Notes: a model not told the origin generated them from the letters alone. Shown: positions 35,101 to 47,483, counted from the first letter of the stretch. The stretch: 64,000 nt of DNA from Trogon surrucura (GCA_020746105.1 CM036626.1:16938001-17002000); one strand, 5' to 3'. Numbers and translations are program-made.

Positions 35101-37057
35101 TCTTCTGCCTGTGCCGGATATGAAGCACAAACCACAAACCAGAGCATCCTCCTCAGCGGTGGGGTGGGGTGGTGAGTCATTGTGCCTGTTAGCTTTGGAA
35201 TAGTAAGACTGACTGCAAAGTCTACAAGAAGAAATCTTGACTACGTCTGGCTTTATCGGGGCAGCGTTGTGTTGCTGTCATAGTTGTAGCAGCACAGAGC
35301 CCTCAGCTGCTGTGTAATTAGATCGGTGCACACACAAGCATGTAACGCCCACGAAGTCACATAACTTATTCCTATATAAGTGAAATATAATAGAGCCTGG
35401 ACTTTATGCAAGTACAGAAACAAGCTAAGCAAAGTCTTTGCTGAAAGCTTGACTCTGAACAAGCTCTAAATACTTGGGAAAGTGGTTTGAGCAGGTGATG
35501 TTCTTACCCTGGTCCAAAAAAGGGTCTTGCTGTTTATAGTCCAAAGCTGATCCGCTCGGCAGCTTGATTTGCTTGGTAACTCCAATAACAATAATAGAAC
35601 TCAAACCTCAGCAGGGCCTCTCTTGCCAGGCCTGTCTCTTCTTCCTGCGAGACCTTTATCCCATACTCCAGTTCCTTCTGACTCTCAGGAATGCTTGCTT
35701 GGGACTGGGCTTCCATCTGTTGTGCTGATGCTGGTAAGCTCCTTCTGCAGGTTCATAAAATTGCTTTGTTGGCGTGTAAAGCAATAAGAAGGTTTATTCA
35801 GAACCGATTTCCTTAACTCAGTGGTTCCGTACCTTTCCCGTTTTGCATGCCTAAGCAAAATAATATGAAAGACTAGTTCATCTGAAGGCCTAGGTTGAGC
35901 CTGGTTTTGGTCATGTGTAGGGAAAAGATCAATTCCATGGACAACTGATGGTTGACTCCGTGTGCTCTCAGGATTTGCTAACTCTGGGTCTGATGTCAAA
36001 TGAACGTGTTGACTGCACAGGCAGGAGGGGTCCTGGTGGTAAGTGCTTCTGTTGATGAGATATTGCAGAAACTCTTATTATCCTGAGCTATGCTCACAAA
36101 GAGACCGTAAAGACAAAGACTATCTAAATTTGTTACTAAGGGTTGCTTGTTCGGTTTTCCATGTTGCTTTATTTAGCTTCTGCCTGAAAATCAGAGGCTG
36201 ATAAAGGTCTTGACAGCAACTGATTTCTTAATGCTTTACCTCATTAGTACCAAGTTACCAGTGAGCTGGTGTTTGCTATATGCTCGCAAGTCATGAAGGC
36301 TCTGAAACGGGACACTTATTTTCTTTATTTTTTTTTAATCTTTTCTCCAGATTTCTGAGTCCTCTGAATATGCTTATTGGTGGTACCGTGGTGGTGCTGG
36401 TGTTCATGGGGTTTGTGTGGGTATCGCACAACAAGGATATACTCCGCAGGCTGAAGAAGCAGTACCCAACCGCGTTTGTAGTGGTCATCATGCTGTCTAG
36501 CTACTTCTTGATCTCCTATCTGGGAGATGTCATGGTGTTCATGTTCGGGATCACGCTTCCTCTCCTCTGTAAGTATCTTTCCTCTTCTCTGGGGCGCGTG
36601 TCTTGAGCTTTCTCAAATAAGTCTGCTGAATCTAAACTGGCTGTTGTCTTTACTATCTCGGCTTAAACGACCTCAAAACAAAATTGCGGGGGAGGAGACA
36701 CAAAACAGTACAAGCCATCTTTAAGGTTATTATTAAATGGGTACCTGTGGTTACTTGATGGTTCGTTCAGGCTTCGTCTTCTTCTAGTGATGTCACGGCA
36801 TTGGAACGTGTCGCAAGATGAACGCGGCAAGAACTATGCATTCCTTGAGCATTAACAATTAATAAGCATGTTTCTGTCATGCAGTGATGTTTATTCACGC
36901 TTCTCTGAGGCTCCGGAACATAAAGAACAAGCTGGAGAACAAGATGGAAGGAATAGGCTTGAAGAAGACCCCGATGGGCATCATATTGGATGCTCTAGAA
37001 CAGCAAGAGGATAGTATCAACAAACTGGCTGACTACATATCTAAAGTGAAGGAGTAA
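28772..37057 (+). CDS. ARL6IP5: ADP-ribosylation factor-like 6 interacting protein 5 (PRAF3/JWA)
   Basis: PRA1-family ER membrane protein. In mammals it restrains the glutamate transporter EAAC1 and affects ER export and cell stress responses (family knowledge). Exons 28772-28947, 36351-36568 and 36885-37057 join to 188 residues, the same length as human. N-terminal cytosolic motif [20 protein letters not shown] is strongly conserved. Hydrophobic stretches fall at about residues 46-60, 63-82, 100-115 and 118-136, fitting the four membrane segments of PRA1 proteins. The C-terminus ([20 protein letters not shown] then KE) is hydrophilic. Intron 1 is 7.4 kb. It is the only plus-strand gene here and is divergent from UBA3. 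Confidence 0.97.
29211..29236 (+). repeat. Poly(A) tract, 26 nt
   Basis: Uninterrupted A26 immediately after the CpG-rich start of ARL6IP5 intron 1. No retrotransposon body is recognisable upstream, so it is more likely a simple repeat. Confidence 0.85.
30488..30531. repeat. Inverted repeat / hairpin
   Basis: ACCTCCCACTCA (30490-30501) and TGAGTGGGAGGT (30518-30529) are perfect reverse complements around a 16-nt loop; pairing extends two more positions outward with one wobble. Confidence 0.8.
36351..36568 (+). CDS. ARL6IP5: ARL6IP5 coding exon 2
   Basis: 218 nt, completing Gly59 then [20 protein letters not shown] to GITLPLL plus T|. Contains membrane segments 2-4. Acceptor TCTCCAG after a T-rich tract, donor GTAAGT. 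Confidence 0.97.
36885..37057 (+). CDS. ARL6IP5: ARL6IP5 coding exon 3 with stop
   Basis: 173 nt, completing Leu132 then [20 protein letters not shown] to ISKVKE, stop TAA at 37055-37057. Acceptor CATGCAG. Part of it reads through frames that ORF scans miss because of its late first Met. Confidence 0.97.
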
Positions 37058-37733
37058 GCAGCTGCAACGTGGCATTTCTACCTGTTGCAGGAGTGTAGTT
37101 GCTATTTACTATTGTTCAAGCTTGCTTGCAGTTTGTGTACAAAACAGGAAATGCACACTGTGCAGATTTATAGTTGCAGGATAGAGGTATTCCATGGTCT
37201 TCAGGGCTCCTCCAAGAAAATAAGAGCAACAACTTTTTTCTATTGTATAGCAAAATGTTCTGGTGTTTACACAAATACATACTAACTTACATGTGTTTGC
37301 TAGTCTCTTCTTCTGGGGAATAGAGGAGGAAGAGATGGAAACCTATGGAATGCAGTCTCTCAAACTGTCTTGTAGCAAATCTGTCTGTTAAAAGTAACAC
37401 TCCCTTCATCTCCATTCTACAAGGTGGCAGTTTAGCCAGTTTATGTTGGAATGTTCAAGGTGAGTTGGAATGTATTAAAAGTAGGTATCTCTTGCATCCT
37501 CCAAACCCCTCCCTTGAGTGGTCTGTGTTGAGACCACGTTGCTAGCTTAACTGGCAAGCAGTAAAACTGTGCAGTGCTTGTAACAAATATGGGTTCCTGT
37601 CCTCTCCTCACATTCCTCCTTTAGCAGCTGGGAAACAGTCTAAATAGATCTAAGCATGAAGAATATATGTGGCACCGTGCCTCTGTCTGTTCCAGTAAAA
37701 TACACCTTTGGTCTCTCTGAAATCTTGAGGTCT

Positions 37734-37752
37734 ATATGTATATATATATATA
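37734..37752 (+). repeat. TA dinucleotide microsatellite
   Basis: Short TA-rich run (TATATGTATATATATATATA-like) inside the probable ARL6IP5 3' UTR. Confidence 0.7.
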
Positions 37753-38075
37753 AAGAAGAGCCAAATTTCCTTGTATACCAGCTAAACTATGGCCGAGAGT
37801 GGGAGAAAAAAAAGTTTTTGGATATGTTGGATGAGCTACATTTCTACCCTATTGATGTTTTTTAATACTGCTACTTCAGGACTTACCTTGTTCTGCTTTA
37901 GTCTGTATAGGCTGTTTTGTAGATGGAGGTGTATGTGTGTTCTTGAGCGTGGGTCATCTTTTTCTTTCTTTTTAACCAGAATGCAAAGATATAAGTAAAA
38001 CATATATCTCACTGACTCTGTACTTCTGACACTCTTCAAAGGAATTAACTGGATTTCAGGTTTACGAGTAAAAGC

Positions 38076-38081
38076 AATAAA
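38076..38081 (+). terminator. ARL6IP5: ARL6IP5 poly(A) signal (proximal alternative)
   Basis: AATAAA about 1.0 kb after the stop codon; downstream sequence is less GT-rich than at the distal site. Confidence 0.35.
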
Positions 38082-38599
38082 AGTCAAGACACAGTTTTTG
38101 AAAACCCATTTCAAATTCATGAAGGTATTTGCTTGTAACAGCTCCTGAAAGTGGGGTGGGTGATTCTTTTATATGTATTTTAACTTAACTGCCAGGTCTG
38201 ATGGAATTACCTTTATAACAGAAGCTTACAAACAACTAGGGGGAAAAAGTTGTCCAGGTGACACTATTTGAAATATTCTTGCATCTCTTTTCTAATGAAG
38301 TAATTAATTTAACAAAAAAGCAAGGATCCGTGAAGTTGAAGCTTTTATGTAACTTACCATGCTGTTTTCATAGTGAACGGTGTAGAAATCTGAACATGTC
38401 ATTCCATTTAAGCGTTAAAGTGATCGGTATTTATTGAAAATGTCTGTATATTCCAGCTGAAGAGTCAAAGGCCTGTTCCTCACTTGTAGCGCATGGTCTC
38501 TGTTTTTTGAAAACTGTTTCCACATTTAAAGAACATAATAGTAGCCTATGATGTCATCATTACTGTAGACTTTTCAAAAAATGCACAGTTATGAAAAAA

Positions 38600-38605
38600 A
38601 ATAAA
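38600..38605 (+). terminator. ARL6IP5: ARL6IP5 poly(A) signal (distal)
   Basis: AATAAA with GT-rich sequence just downstream, 1.54 kb after the stop codon. Confidence 0.6.
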
Positions 38606-38625
38606 TTCTAATGGTGATTGCTGTG

Positions 38626-40470
38626 TGCTTTTATTCGAGGTGGGGAAAACTTGTTGGAAACTTGATCTTGTCTCTGTTTCAATGCTTAGTGGAACTCCCT
38701 AGAGTGGTGGTGGGAGACCTGCCGTCACTCTGCGGCTCGTCCCCCAAGGCCTTGCTTGTGATTAAGGTGCTGGCTTGGAATGCTCCGTGTCTGTATGAAC
38801 GTTGCTGAGGCACGAGGGACCTCTGAGCTGCAGGAATGTTATGGCCTTGCACTTGCATCCTTGCTAAGGCTTCTTTGCAGAGGTGAAGTACTTAAGGCAT
38901 TTCTTCCTGCTGTTTCGGTCTCTTATATAACTCTACTTTACTTAACTGGGATTTTACATTTCTTTTAATTACCTGAGAGGGATTTTTGCTTCTAGGATTA
39001 CTGGGAGCTGTACCTCGAGCAGTGCTAGGAGGCCAGCTCTGCTGGGTTAGAGTAACGGTGCAATCTCTGTATCTGGCTGCCTCCCTCCTCCTGTGATCAC
39101 TCAGAGGGAACACGGATCAGAGCGGGGCTGCACAGCTCCCGCTCTACTCTATACCCTGGTAATACATGTCGGCTGCTTCTGGGTGTAGCAGTCATTTGCA
39201 TCGGGCAGCTTGATTTGCAGATTTTATAACACTGTATTTTCTTTTTTCCCTTGTCCTAACTGCTGAAATCTTAGCTGCACCAACCTGGCCTTGGAGAGCA
39301 GCGTGCTCTAACCGTGCACTTTTGCTGGGGGAGCTGCTTTTTTCACTTGTTGCTTGCTGCCATGCTTCATGTGGGGGCTTGGTTAAAAGTACCACATTCC
39401 TTTCCCTTCTTACTTTTATTCTTTACAAAAAGAGAGGACTGTATGAAACGAGTGCAATGAAAAAGGTTGCTTCCTTGTTTTCTATCTCCGCTATGCAGAA
39501 ATGGCTCTCCCCTCCCCGTTATGTGATACTTAAAAATTAATTGCTGTTTCCCAAGCCTGTGGCATTACTGTTGCAGACAGAAGCAGAGCTGAGAAGCTTT
39601 ACAAGTTGAGAAGGTGGAGATTTGAAAGAGACCAGGTGACAGGCAAGGACAAGGATAAATGAAAACTTGAGCTAATGATAATACAGATTCAAAGAGGTCC
39701 TGGATATTGCTGATAATACAGGACTATTATAATAAAGGTAGGAAGGGGAGCAAGGCTGAACTGAGATTTAGCTGCCGGGGGAAGGTTGTTAAGAGTTACA
39801 GGCAGGAGCAAGGAGACACTCACCTGGAAGAAATCCTGCCAGGAGCTGCAAAGCTGTGCCTTTTGAGCAAGTTTATCAGCCACAGGAAGGCTTTAAAAAA
39901 GCAAATAAAAAACCCCAAAACAACTGGTCTGTTGTGGATGTGTCCCACAAGAGTGTGACTTACCTGTAGCTGCTTTACAAAAAGGGCTTGCAGCAAAAGA
40001 AAAAAATACTGTCATTAAAAAATAGGGGGAAAAAAATCACAAAAATATTAAGGAAAAACTAAATTATCTATATATGTAGGTTTAACCCCATCACAGCCAG
40101 CCCTGCTCAAGGCAAGACAAGCTATTCACACCCCATGCTAGGAGGAACAAAGAGTTTCTTAAATCCCTGGCAAAGAAAGGGGTAAAGCTCTCGTCCTGTC
40201 ACAAGAATAGCGTGGAGAGACCCAAAATGGCATTTCAGTGTGCTCCAAGGTGCTGTAATTAAGGAACTCGTGGACAGAGGTGAATCATAGGGAATGAGCA
40301 TTACAGCTCTGAAAGCAGAGCGTGTCGTCGTTTTTTCTATGCTGATCAGATACCATGCCAGCTAGACTATGTTCCAAAATAGAGGTAGCTTGAACCCATC
40401 AAGCTCACGTATTCAATGTACCAGAGCAGTCATTCTGTTCTGTGAACGTCTTGTTAGCCACGGAAGTGCT
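38626..40470. other. Intergenic ARL6IP5-LMOD3 (convergent genes)
   Basis: About 1.8 kb between two convergent 3' ends. No exon or named repeat recognised. Confidence 0.55.
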
Positions 40471-40492
40471 GCACACATCTTACGGAGAGAGC

Positions 40493-40498
40493 TTTATT
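40493..40498 (-). terminator. LMOD3: LMOD3 poly(A) signal
   Basis: AATAAA on the minus strand about 485 nt after the stop codon; no other hexamer seen between, so the 3' UTR would span about 40475-40981. Confidence 0.65.
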
Positions 40499-40981
40499 TC
40501 ATTTCTGTTTCCTTAGCCTAAAAAATGAAGCTGTATACACAGAAACTAAATACATTTCTCACGGACAAGAGAATAACAAAGGAGCATGTGTGCGAAAAGA
40601 AAGATAAGATGAAACACAGCATGTTCCTGCAGAATCTGGCAGCAGAAGGACAACGTGGAAGCAAAATAGTTTGCTGACAAACTAGAAAGACGAGGTTATT
40701 GATGCCTCTGAGAAAATACTCCCACAACAAACTGGAGCTTCAAATCCACTTGGCAGACAGATGGCACCGGGATTGTTTGATACCTGATGGAAGCACTTAG
40801 CACTGCCTCTTCCCATGCCAGCCGTTTTCACCACACTTATAAAAGCGTGTATCGCAAGCTTTGTTCCCAAAGAGTCGTATATACCACCTGGGTTCTGCAG
40901 AAAAACATCTGCAGAAACAGTTGTAAGCAAAACTTGAATAGTCTTTTTTCCAAGTTGTTTTCTTTGGGTCAGTCTGGTCTC

Positions 40982-41008
40982 TCACTCCAACTGCTTTGGC
41001 AATGGCAC
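40982..41008 (-). CDS. LMOD3: LMOD3 coding exon 3 (eight residues plus stop)
   Basis: 27 nt, VPLPKQLE then TGA at 40982-40984, after acceptor TGTCCAG. Matches the human end VQLPKELA in position and phase. It is 2.8 kb from exon 2 and too short for any ORF scan. Confidence 0.9.
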   Translation of the reverse strand: MPLPKQLE

Positions 41009-44000
41009 CTGGACAAGGACAGTAAGTATTAGGAGGAGGAAATTTCTTAGTCTTATTTCCCAAGCCAGTTTAGTTTAATACAAACCCATCAGAAACTTAA
41101 AAAAAAAAGAACAAAAATACAACAACTGAGAGCTCCAAGGAGCTCTTCTTGGGAATTTCTTTGGTTTGTAATTCCCCATTTGCTGTTAGTGATTCTTAAT
41201 GCCCGGGAAGTCAATTTGCAAGCAACGAATCTCACCACAGACTGAACAAACACCCAGCTTGGCTCAAGCAATAAAACCCAGTTTTGGAGACAAAGCTGAG
41301 GATATCAAGGCAAATAAGGAATTACCAAGATCACACAGGCAGGTAAGAATGAAACCCTAATGCCCCAAGTCCAAGCCCTTTGGCCTAAGGACAGAGAACA
41401 AAACGAAGCAACTACAAAAACGCCAAACAAAACACAAACCGCAAAACGTGCCCATTGCTTCACCTTTCCATGAGCTGGGCTGGCAATTCCCTGGCCCATT
41501 TAGGATGGACCATTGATCCTTCCACCCCAAATCCCACAGCTCTGACTTGTAACAACCATCCAAAATTTTTTTGTGGAGGGGAAATGACTGAGGTTCACTA
41601 TTGCTCTCTGGCACCCGAGTTTCTTAATCATTGCAGCGCACTAGCAATGTCCTTCTCCATCTTCCTGAGAGCAGGGGATCCAGCAGATCCTGTGGCACCG
41701 ACGGACCAGCCTGCCAGCACAAACGTCGTCTTGACGTGCACATATAAACCGTGACCTTTGCGAGAGCAGGTCTCATCATCTTAGACATGGCACCGAAATG
41801 CAAAATGTTGACTGAGATCTAGAAAGACCAGAAATGCTGCAAAGAGGCCCAGGTTGCAGCCAAGTCAGACTCCCTGGCAGAAACCACAGCCCCCAAAAAC
41901 TTGGTTTGGGGGCAAAACATTCACAACAAACCTGGGCCAAGGTCACTGCAAGACTGGCCCCTGCCAAAATTTCAGAATGAACTACTCTGAAATTACTGAG
42001 GGAATAATTATTTCTATTTAGGTATAACTGAAAGTAAAATGTGGCCCACTGTATTAAAATGTCAATATTAAACAAAACTTGAATTATAAAATACTAGACC
42101 ATTTCTAATTGCAAAGGATTTTCTGTCCTCTTCCTCTAGCCTTAGCAACACAAACCAGATGCATCAACATGACTAGCTACAAATAAATCAGTCAGCTTTT
42201 AGTATTTCTTGACTAATGATACAATGCAAGTAAATACAACATTTCAGGAAAGCAAAAGGTTAACTCTGGTCACCAACACCTTGAGAAGCAGCCCTTGAAT
42301 TTGGTACCCAGGCAAGAGCATCACCAAGAGGCAGCTGTCCCAGTTTGGGACCTGAATTCTCAAAGCCGTGATGATGTCAAGCTCACATTTGCACTTGAAT
42401 TGTGACCACTGAGCACTTTCAGTGGCAAAGTGAAAATTAATATAGAAAAACCTGTGGTATCACTACTTTCTTTCTATAACTTCGCTCCATCTTCACTATT
42501 AAGCGATCTTTTTTTTTCCTGTTAGCACTAGAATTTTGCAGTTGATTTGAACCTGGAGCAAAAAAAAACGAGCAGCAAAGGGCCACTAATTTCCTTGTCA
42601 CTACATTCCTTGTTACCAGGCAAGGCAGGCAGGAGCAAGTCAGCACTCTCTGTGTCTAGGCTAGATTTCAGTATGGGTATATCTGTGTGCTGCAGGTGAA
42701 TTTGGCCTCAATCCCCACTTCTTTTTATCAGTATCTTGACAATTTTCTGGACTTGATGATAGTTTAAAAAACCCCAACAAACCACCACAATTTGCATCTT
42801 TTACCACAAAACAGTATTTTAGAGGGCCAAGTATTTTATCTAAAATGTTTTTAGGCAACAGTAAAAATACACTGTGAGTTCAGGCAGTCAAACCAAAGCA
42901 TCGTGTAGTCACCCTGTTGTTACAACTCAAAATGTAAGGCTCAAACACATGGAAAAAAATATTATAAGGGCTTTTGTAGTATCACCATTACACAAAGTAG
43001 CCCTATTAAAGAAATTACTTTTTAAAAGTATGTTTAATTTCCCCTTGCACTAAAGCTTTGAATTTCATTCAAACCAGACCAACCAAAGGTGGTCCTGGAC
43101 CACGACCCCTCTCTCTTCCCGCAGCCCCATCCAGGGGATGTGCGGCAGCGGTCATGGACCCCAGCCAGCCGGGGGGACTGGGCACCCACCACGGGGGTCG
43201 GGCACCTTGCTGGAAATGCAGTTCCTTGCCTCTGTGCAGTTCCTGAAGTGACCTTGGGCGAGCTACTTTGCTGCCAGCGTTGCAGTTTACCCTTTATCAA
43301 ATGGAGCTGAGTGACGGTGCTTAAAGCGAGAGCTAAAGACTCGCAGGGCTGCTGAAAAGAGAGATCTGGGTTTCTAGGGGATGCTGAGGACAGACTAATG
43401 TGGAAAATAATACCTGTTGCTCTCCTGAAAGAGACAATAGCATTTCCCTATCATAAGTAATACGCTATCACTGCTATGCTAACACCGAGTTTCTGTGGTT
43501 TTGTTTTACTTTCTGAGAGAATTTCCTTTCTTTTACGGACGCAGACAGGGACGCACGAGGCCGCAGCCTGGGCACTCGCTGCCATTTCTCAGCACAAGCT
43601 GGACTTTAGTGCTGCCTGGGATGCCTGGAATGGGATCCCTCATCCCAGGAATGTCATCCAGATGCAAAACACCACCAGCACACTGTGTGGGTCCCTTTGC
43701 AAGCCCAAGAGAAGGGCCAGTGTCTCAACCGACAGCCCTGGAGTGCACCGGGTGTCGGCGATTCCCTCCCCGCGGAGCCACGGCGAAGCACTCACCGGTT
43801 TAAGATAAGCGACGTTGCTCTGACGAATGTCATTCAGTAGCTGATCTCTTGGGGTTATTTCCACGAGGGGAGGTGGCCTCCTCCTGGGAATTGGTTTAAG
43901 TGTTTTGATGACGTCCTTGAGGTTGGTTTTCTCGGCGGGTTCCACGTACTCTGGCACGGCGGGTTTGCGCTGAGTCTTCTTCAGCTTGACCACTCTGAAG

Positions 44001-47000
44001 TTGACGGGCTTCTCGTTGCCCGGCTGCTCGGGGGCCGGCTGCCTCGCATTCTCCTGCCTTTTGCTCAGAGACACAGCCTTGGGGACGGGTGGTTTGGGGG
44101 CTTGCGGGGGTTCGTGCATCCTCGGCTGGGGCAGCGGTCCCCCCAGCATTTCCCACATGCCCGGTGGCAACCCAAGTCCATTTTCCAGCATTGTTATCAA
44201 CTCTCTCTGCTCTTTCATCTGCTGCTGCCTCTGCTCCTCTTGCCTCTTTTGCCTCTGCTTGTCCAGGTTTCTGCTGAGCAGGTTGGTCACCACCATCCTG
44301 GGCCCCGGCAGTTCGAAGTGGTACCCCATTTTAAGGAGGGTGTCGTTGGCTTTCAGCAGCCTGGCGATCTCCATTTCTGCCTGGTGGCCCAGCATGCTCC
44401 GCTGGTTGTGGAAGCGGAGCTCCGTCAGCGTCTCGTTGTACTGCAGGCACCTCATGATAGCAACCACCCCTTTGCCGGAGATGAAGTTGGAGTCGATGTT
44501 CAGCGTGGTGATGCTCCTGTTCTCCCGCAGCATGTTGGCCAGTGCGAATGCCACGGTGTCATCAGCCCCCACATTGGCCAAGCTGAAGGTTTTTACGTTC
44601 TTATTCTTTTTCATGGCGTTGACAAAGTCTATCAGCATTTCTTTGGGGACGTTTTCTATGTTGTTCAGATTGATCTCTTTCACGTCTGGGTTGTTTTTCC
44701 GGACCTTATCCAAACTCTCATCTAAATTAGTTTGGTTTCCTGAAGGCCTGGCGCTTAGCTTCATGAAGCTGGTATCCAGTGCTAACTTTTTGGGGATGTT
44801 TAGCTTTGATATTTTCTTTTCATCTTCATTTGGCTTTTCTGTGATTTCTCCCGATTCCGTGCCTGGTTTCTGACTTGTCTGATCATTGCAATGATTCTCG
44901 TTTGTGTAAGTCTCCTGTGTTTCCAGTTCAGCCTCAGCTTCCTCTTCATCATTTTCCCCCTCTTCATCACCTTCTTCCTCTGTTTCTTCTTCCTCCTTCT
45001 CCTCTTCCCCTCTTTCGTTCTCGCTTCTATCTTTCTTTGTCTCCCCAAATTGTGTTCCTGAGTTGGACAGGTGCTCGTTTTGGTAATGTCTTTCTTTTGT
45101 CTCTGCTCCCGGCACCCTTCCACCAGCCAGCTCACCACTGTCGTCCACCTTTCCTTCCATCTCTACAGCATTTCTCTGAGGAAGACAAAACCTCACAGCT
45201 GAAATAATTGAACGCAGCTTTGCTGCAATAACTTTCTGCTCAAATAAACACCTATCGGCTGGAATTAGATACCTCTATGCCCATACATTATAGATTAATC
45301 CTTTAATGGTCATTTCCTATAAGTCAGGGCTGTGCTGGCTTTCTTAGGAACACAGGAATAATTGCTCTTAAAGTGACTGCAAACCAATTTCCCATCTTTC
45401 CCTATTAAATTAAATCCTGACAATTAAATTTTGTATGTATTTAATGCTATGTTACAGTAGTCCTTGAACCCTCCTGGCAGTTAAAAGTCTCTGACCCAGA
45501 ATCTCTGGAGAAATCCAGAATCTCTGGAGTTTGTATAAGTTTTATCGTTTTTTGACAAGAGAGAAAGTTTATTTCACGTCACAAACCACTGGAAAGCCGA
45601 GTTAACCACCGACTGTTTGCTCAGCCCAGGGAGGAGTGAAGAGGGCACATCATAACAACCGTGGGGTCATCCAGCACGTGAGACAACAAGGCCACCTGCT
45701 CCGGTACCTGCCAGAGCATCACAGCTAAGGAAGCACATCACTGAAAATAAAGAAAACTATTAGCTCAGTTTTATTTTGAGTCCAGAGATAGGAAATTGGA
45801 CTCTGTCAACAGCTGTTGCAAGGCTTCTGGCATCAAAATAAAACCAATTGCAAACTTCCACCATCTCCAGAGACCATCCTAGGTGAGATTGATTTTTTTT
45901 TTTTTTCAAGCTTCTTTTTGCAAGTGGACTCTCCATCACTGAAAAGTGCTCATGAAGCACTAACAAAAGATCAGCATATTTTCCTGAAAGGTTTGCACAA
46001 GTTCAGGTAGGGCAGTGCCATGGCTTGTGCTTCACCAAAAGCCAGACAAAAAATAAAAAATAATAATAAAAAAAAATCACAAAGTCACTTCTGCCCTCAG
46101 AGCTGTGGTTCCTACCTGCTGTGGTAGCGGAGGGGTTTAGTATGGGGATGGCCTGCCCAGTTGTGAAGGCAGCAGGCAGCTCTACACTCACATTCCAGAT
46201 TTAACCTCACAAAGAGTTAAAAAAAACTTGTTTCTTTGGGGGTAAGAGTTTTATAGGAGGGAAAAAACACAGATTTCATCCCCTCGCCAGTGATGCACTG
46301 TGCTGTTGTTTATTAGAAAAACCGCTAGTGTTCAAAAATTCATTTAGGTTCAGATTTCCATTCCATTAACCTATTTTTAAGTGCGGCCCTCATCCTGAAA
46401 AGTATCTAAGTATGACCTTAACTTTATTTCAAAGTCATAAGGGTGATAGAATAGACTGAAGTACCGTATTGAAAAGGGTTGGACTGGTTCGTGAAGTTTG
46501 CACGGTTTAGTGAATGCCTCACACTGTTAAAATGTGGTTTTGGGGGGTTTGTCCATTATGACATTAAATTCTGACAATTAATTAGTTTAATACACGCGAC
46601 TAATGTAGTCTTCTATGGAAAAACACTATAGTTGTTCCATACGCAAAGTCAAACAAATTTGAGTTACATCCTCCAAACTGATTTTATGACAATTTCTCAG
46701 AATTTAGATTTTATTACATTAAAAAACTTCAGTAAATACTTAGGAAAAGTAAGTTAAAAATTACTCGCCCTGATGTCAGTCTAAGCTGGACCCGGATATT
46801 GATGAGGTTTTTAGGATGAGTTTAAATTTGTTTGTACCGTACCTTACGTAAGGGGTGGAAGCAGAGGCAGGTTAAGGTATTAAAGCTATAAAACAAATCC
46901 CACAGCAGATGCATAATAAATATCTGTGATTTTTTGCTTGTTACCTCAGAGGGCAAGAGGGTGACGGGAACTCTCTCGTCCTCGAGCATGCGTCTGGATG

Positions 47001-47235
47001 CCTTCTGCCAGTACAGGTAGTCAACCAGGGACCTGTGGTCGAAGCTCCCTGTGGGGGGTTTCTCCGTCTGATCCCTCTGTATCATCCCAGTTGGGACTTC
47101 AGGGTCCGGAGCCATGACTTCCATCTCGGACTGCAGCTCCTTTAGCTCCTCAGGGGACAGGTTTGCCAGGATTTCGTCTTCATCGATGTCCTCAGGACAC
47201 ACTTCTTCATCGGAGTTTTGGCTGAATTCAGACAT
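40982..47235 (-). CDS. LMOD3: Leiomodin 3
   Basis: Striated-muscle actin nucleator of the tropomodulin/leiomodin family, acting at sarcomere thin-filament pointed ends; loss in humans causes nemaline myopathy. Coding exons 46945-47235, 43796-45175 and 40982-41008 give 565 residues (human 560). Order of parts: N-terminal tropomyosin/actin-binding segment ([20 protein letters not shown], about residues 22-41), second N-terminal helix [20 protein letters not shown], a polyacidic stretch at about residues 151-185, leucine-rich-repeat actin-binding domain about 222-400 ([20 protein letters not shown] to [10 protein letters not shown]), a basic Gln-rich helix, proline-rich segments, and a C-terminal WH2-type motif ([20 protein letters not shown]) that marks leiomodins. 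The gene is intact. Confidence 0.98.
41009..43795 (-). other. LMOD3: LMOD3 intron 2
   Basis: 2.8 kb, no further exon or named repeat recognised. A GC-richer patch near 43.08-43.27 kb gives open frames but no splice signals with family similarity. Confidence 0.6.
43796..45175 (-). CDS. LMOD3: LMOD3 coding exon 2
   Basis: 1380 nt, 460 codons, phase 0 at both ends, from [20 protein letters not shown] to SNVAYLKP. Acceptor CCTCAG, donor GTGAGT. Long frames seen on the opposite strand here are shadows of this exon. Confidence 0.97.
45176..46944 (-). other. LMOD3: LMOD3 intron 1
   Basis: 1.8 kb with nothing recognised apart from a small 19-bp-period tandem duplication (CCAGAATCTCTGGAG) at 45496-45529. 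Confidence 0.6.
46945..47235 (-). CDS. LMOD3: LMOD3 coding exon 1
   Basis: 291 nt, 97 codons from [20 protein letters not shown] to VTLLPSE. Start codon 47233-47235; the in-frame Met further upstream lies before a probable acceptor (CTTTAG at 47267) and is not used. Donor GTAACA. Confidence 0.97.
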
Positions 47236-47266
47236 ATTCGTTCTTCTTCCTTTATTACTTTTAAAC
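47236..47266 (-). other. LMOD3: LMOD3 5' UTR part with upstream acceptor
   Basis: CTTTCTCTTTAG just before 47266 is a good acceptor, so the start-codon exon probably carries 31 nt of 5' UTR spliced from a noncoding first exon further right that I cannot place. Confidence 0.5.
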
Positions 47267-47483
47267 CTAAAGAGAAAGACAAATTTTAAAGGATTTTCTT
47301 TTCCCTTCACTAGCAATAGCTCGTTCAGTTAAATCAACAACTTCATGTTTTGGTCATGAGCTGTGGCAGCTCTCAGTCTCAGTGCAGGAGACAGACCACG
47401 CAGCTAAGTCTATATTAAGCTGCACTTGGCTGGATAAAGAGAATTTATGGCGATGCTGCCACGCTCCATTTTCAGCAACCTGT

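Larger units (their letters stand above)
28948..36350 (+). other. ARL6IP5: ARL6IP5 intron 1
   Basis: 7.4 kb with no supported exon. It holds an uninterrupted A26 tract (29211-29236), a G9 run (29309-29317) and a perfect 12-bp inverted repeat at 30490-30529. I see no recognisable transposon in it. Confidence 0.6.
37058..38625 (+). other. ARL6IP5: ARL6IP5 3' UTR (probable)
   Basis: No coding potential. AATAAA at 38600-38605 followed by a GT-rich stretch (TGGTGATTGCTGTGTGC) is the best end; AATAAA at 38076-38081 could give a shorter form. Confidence 0.6.

Noticed and set aside
43986-44873. 295-codon open frame on the plus strand across LMOD3 exon 2
   Set aside because: It is the antisense shadow of the LMOD3 exon; its composition mirrors the acidic and leucine-rich codons opposite, and it has no family similarity that I recognise.
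47409-47420. CArG/MEF2-like site (CTATATTAAG) upstream of LMOD3
   Set aside because: One or two mismatches to both consensuses and unknown promoter position.
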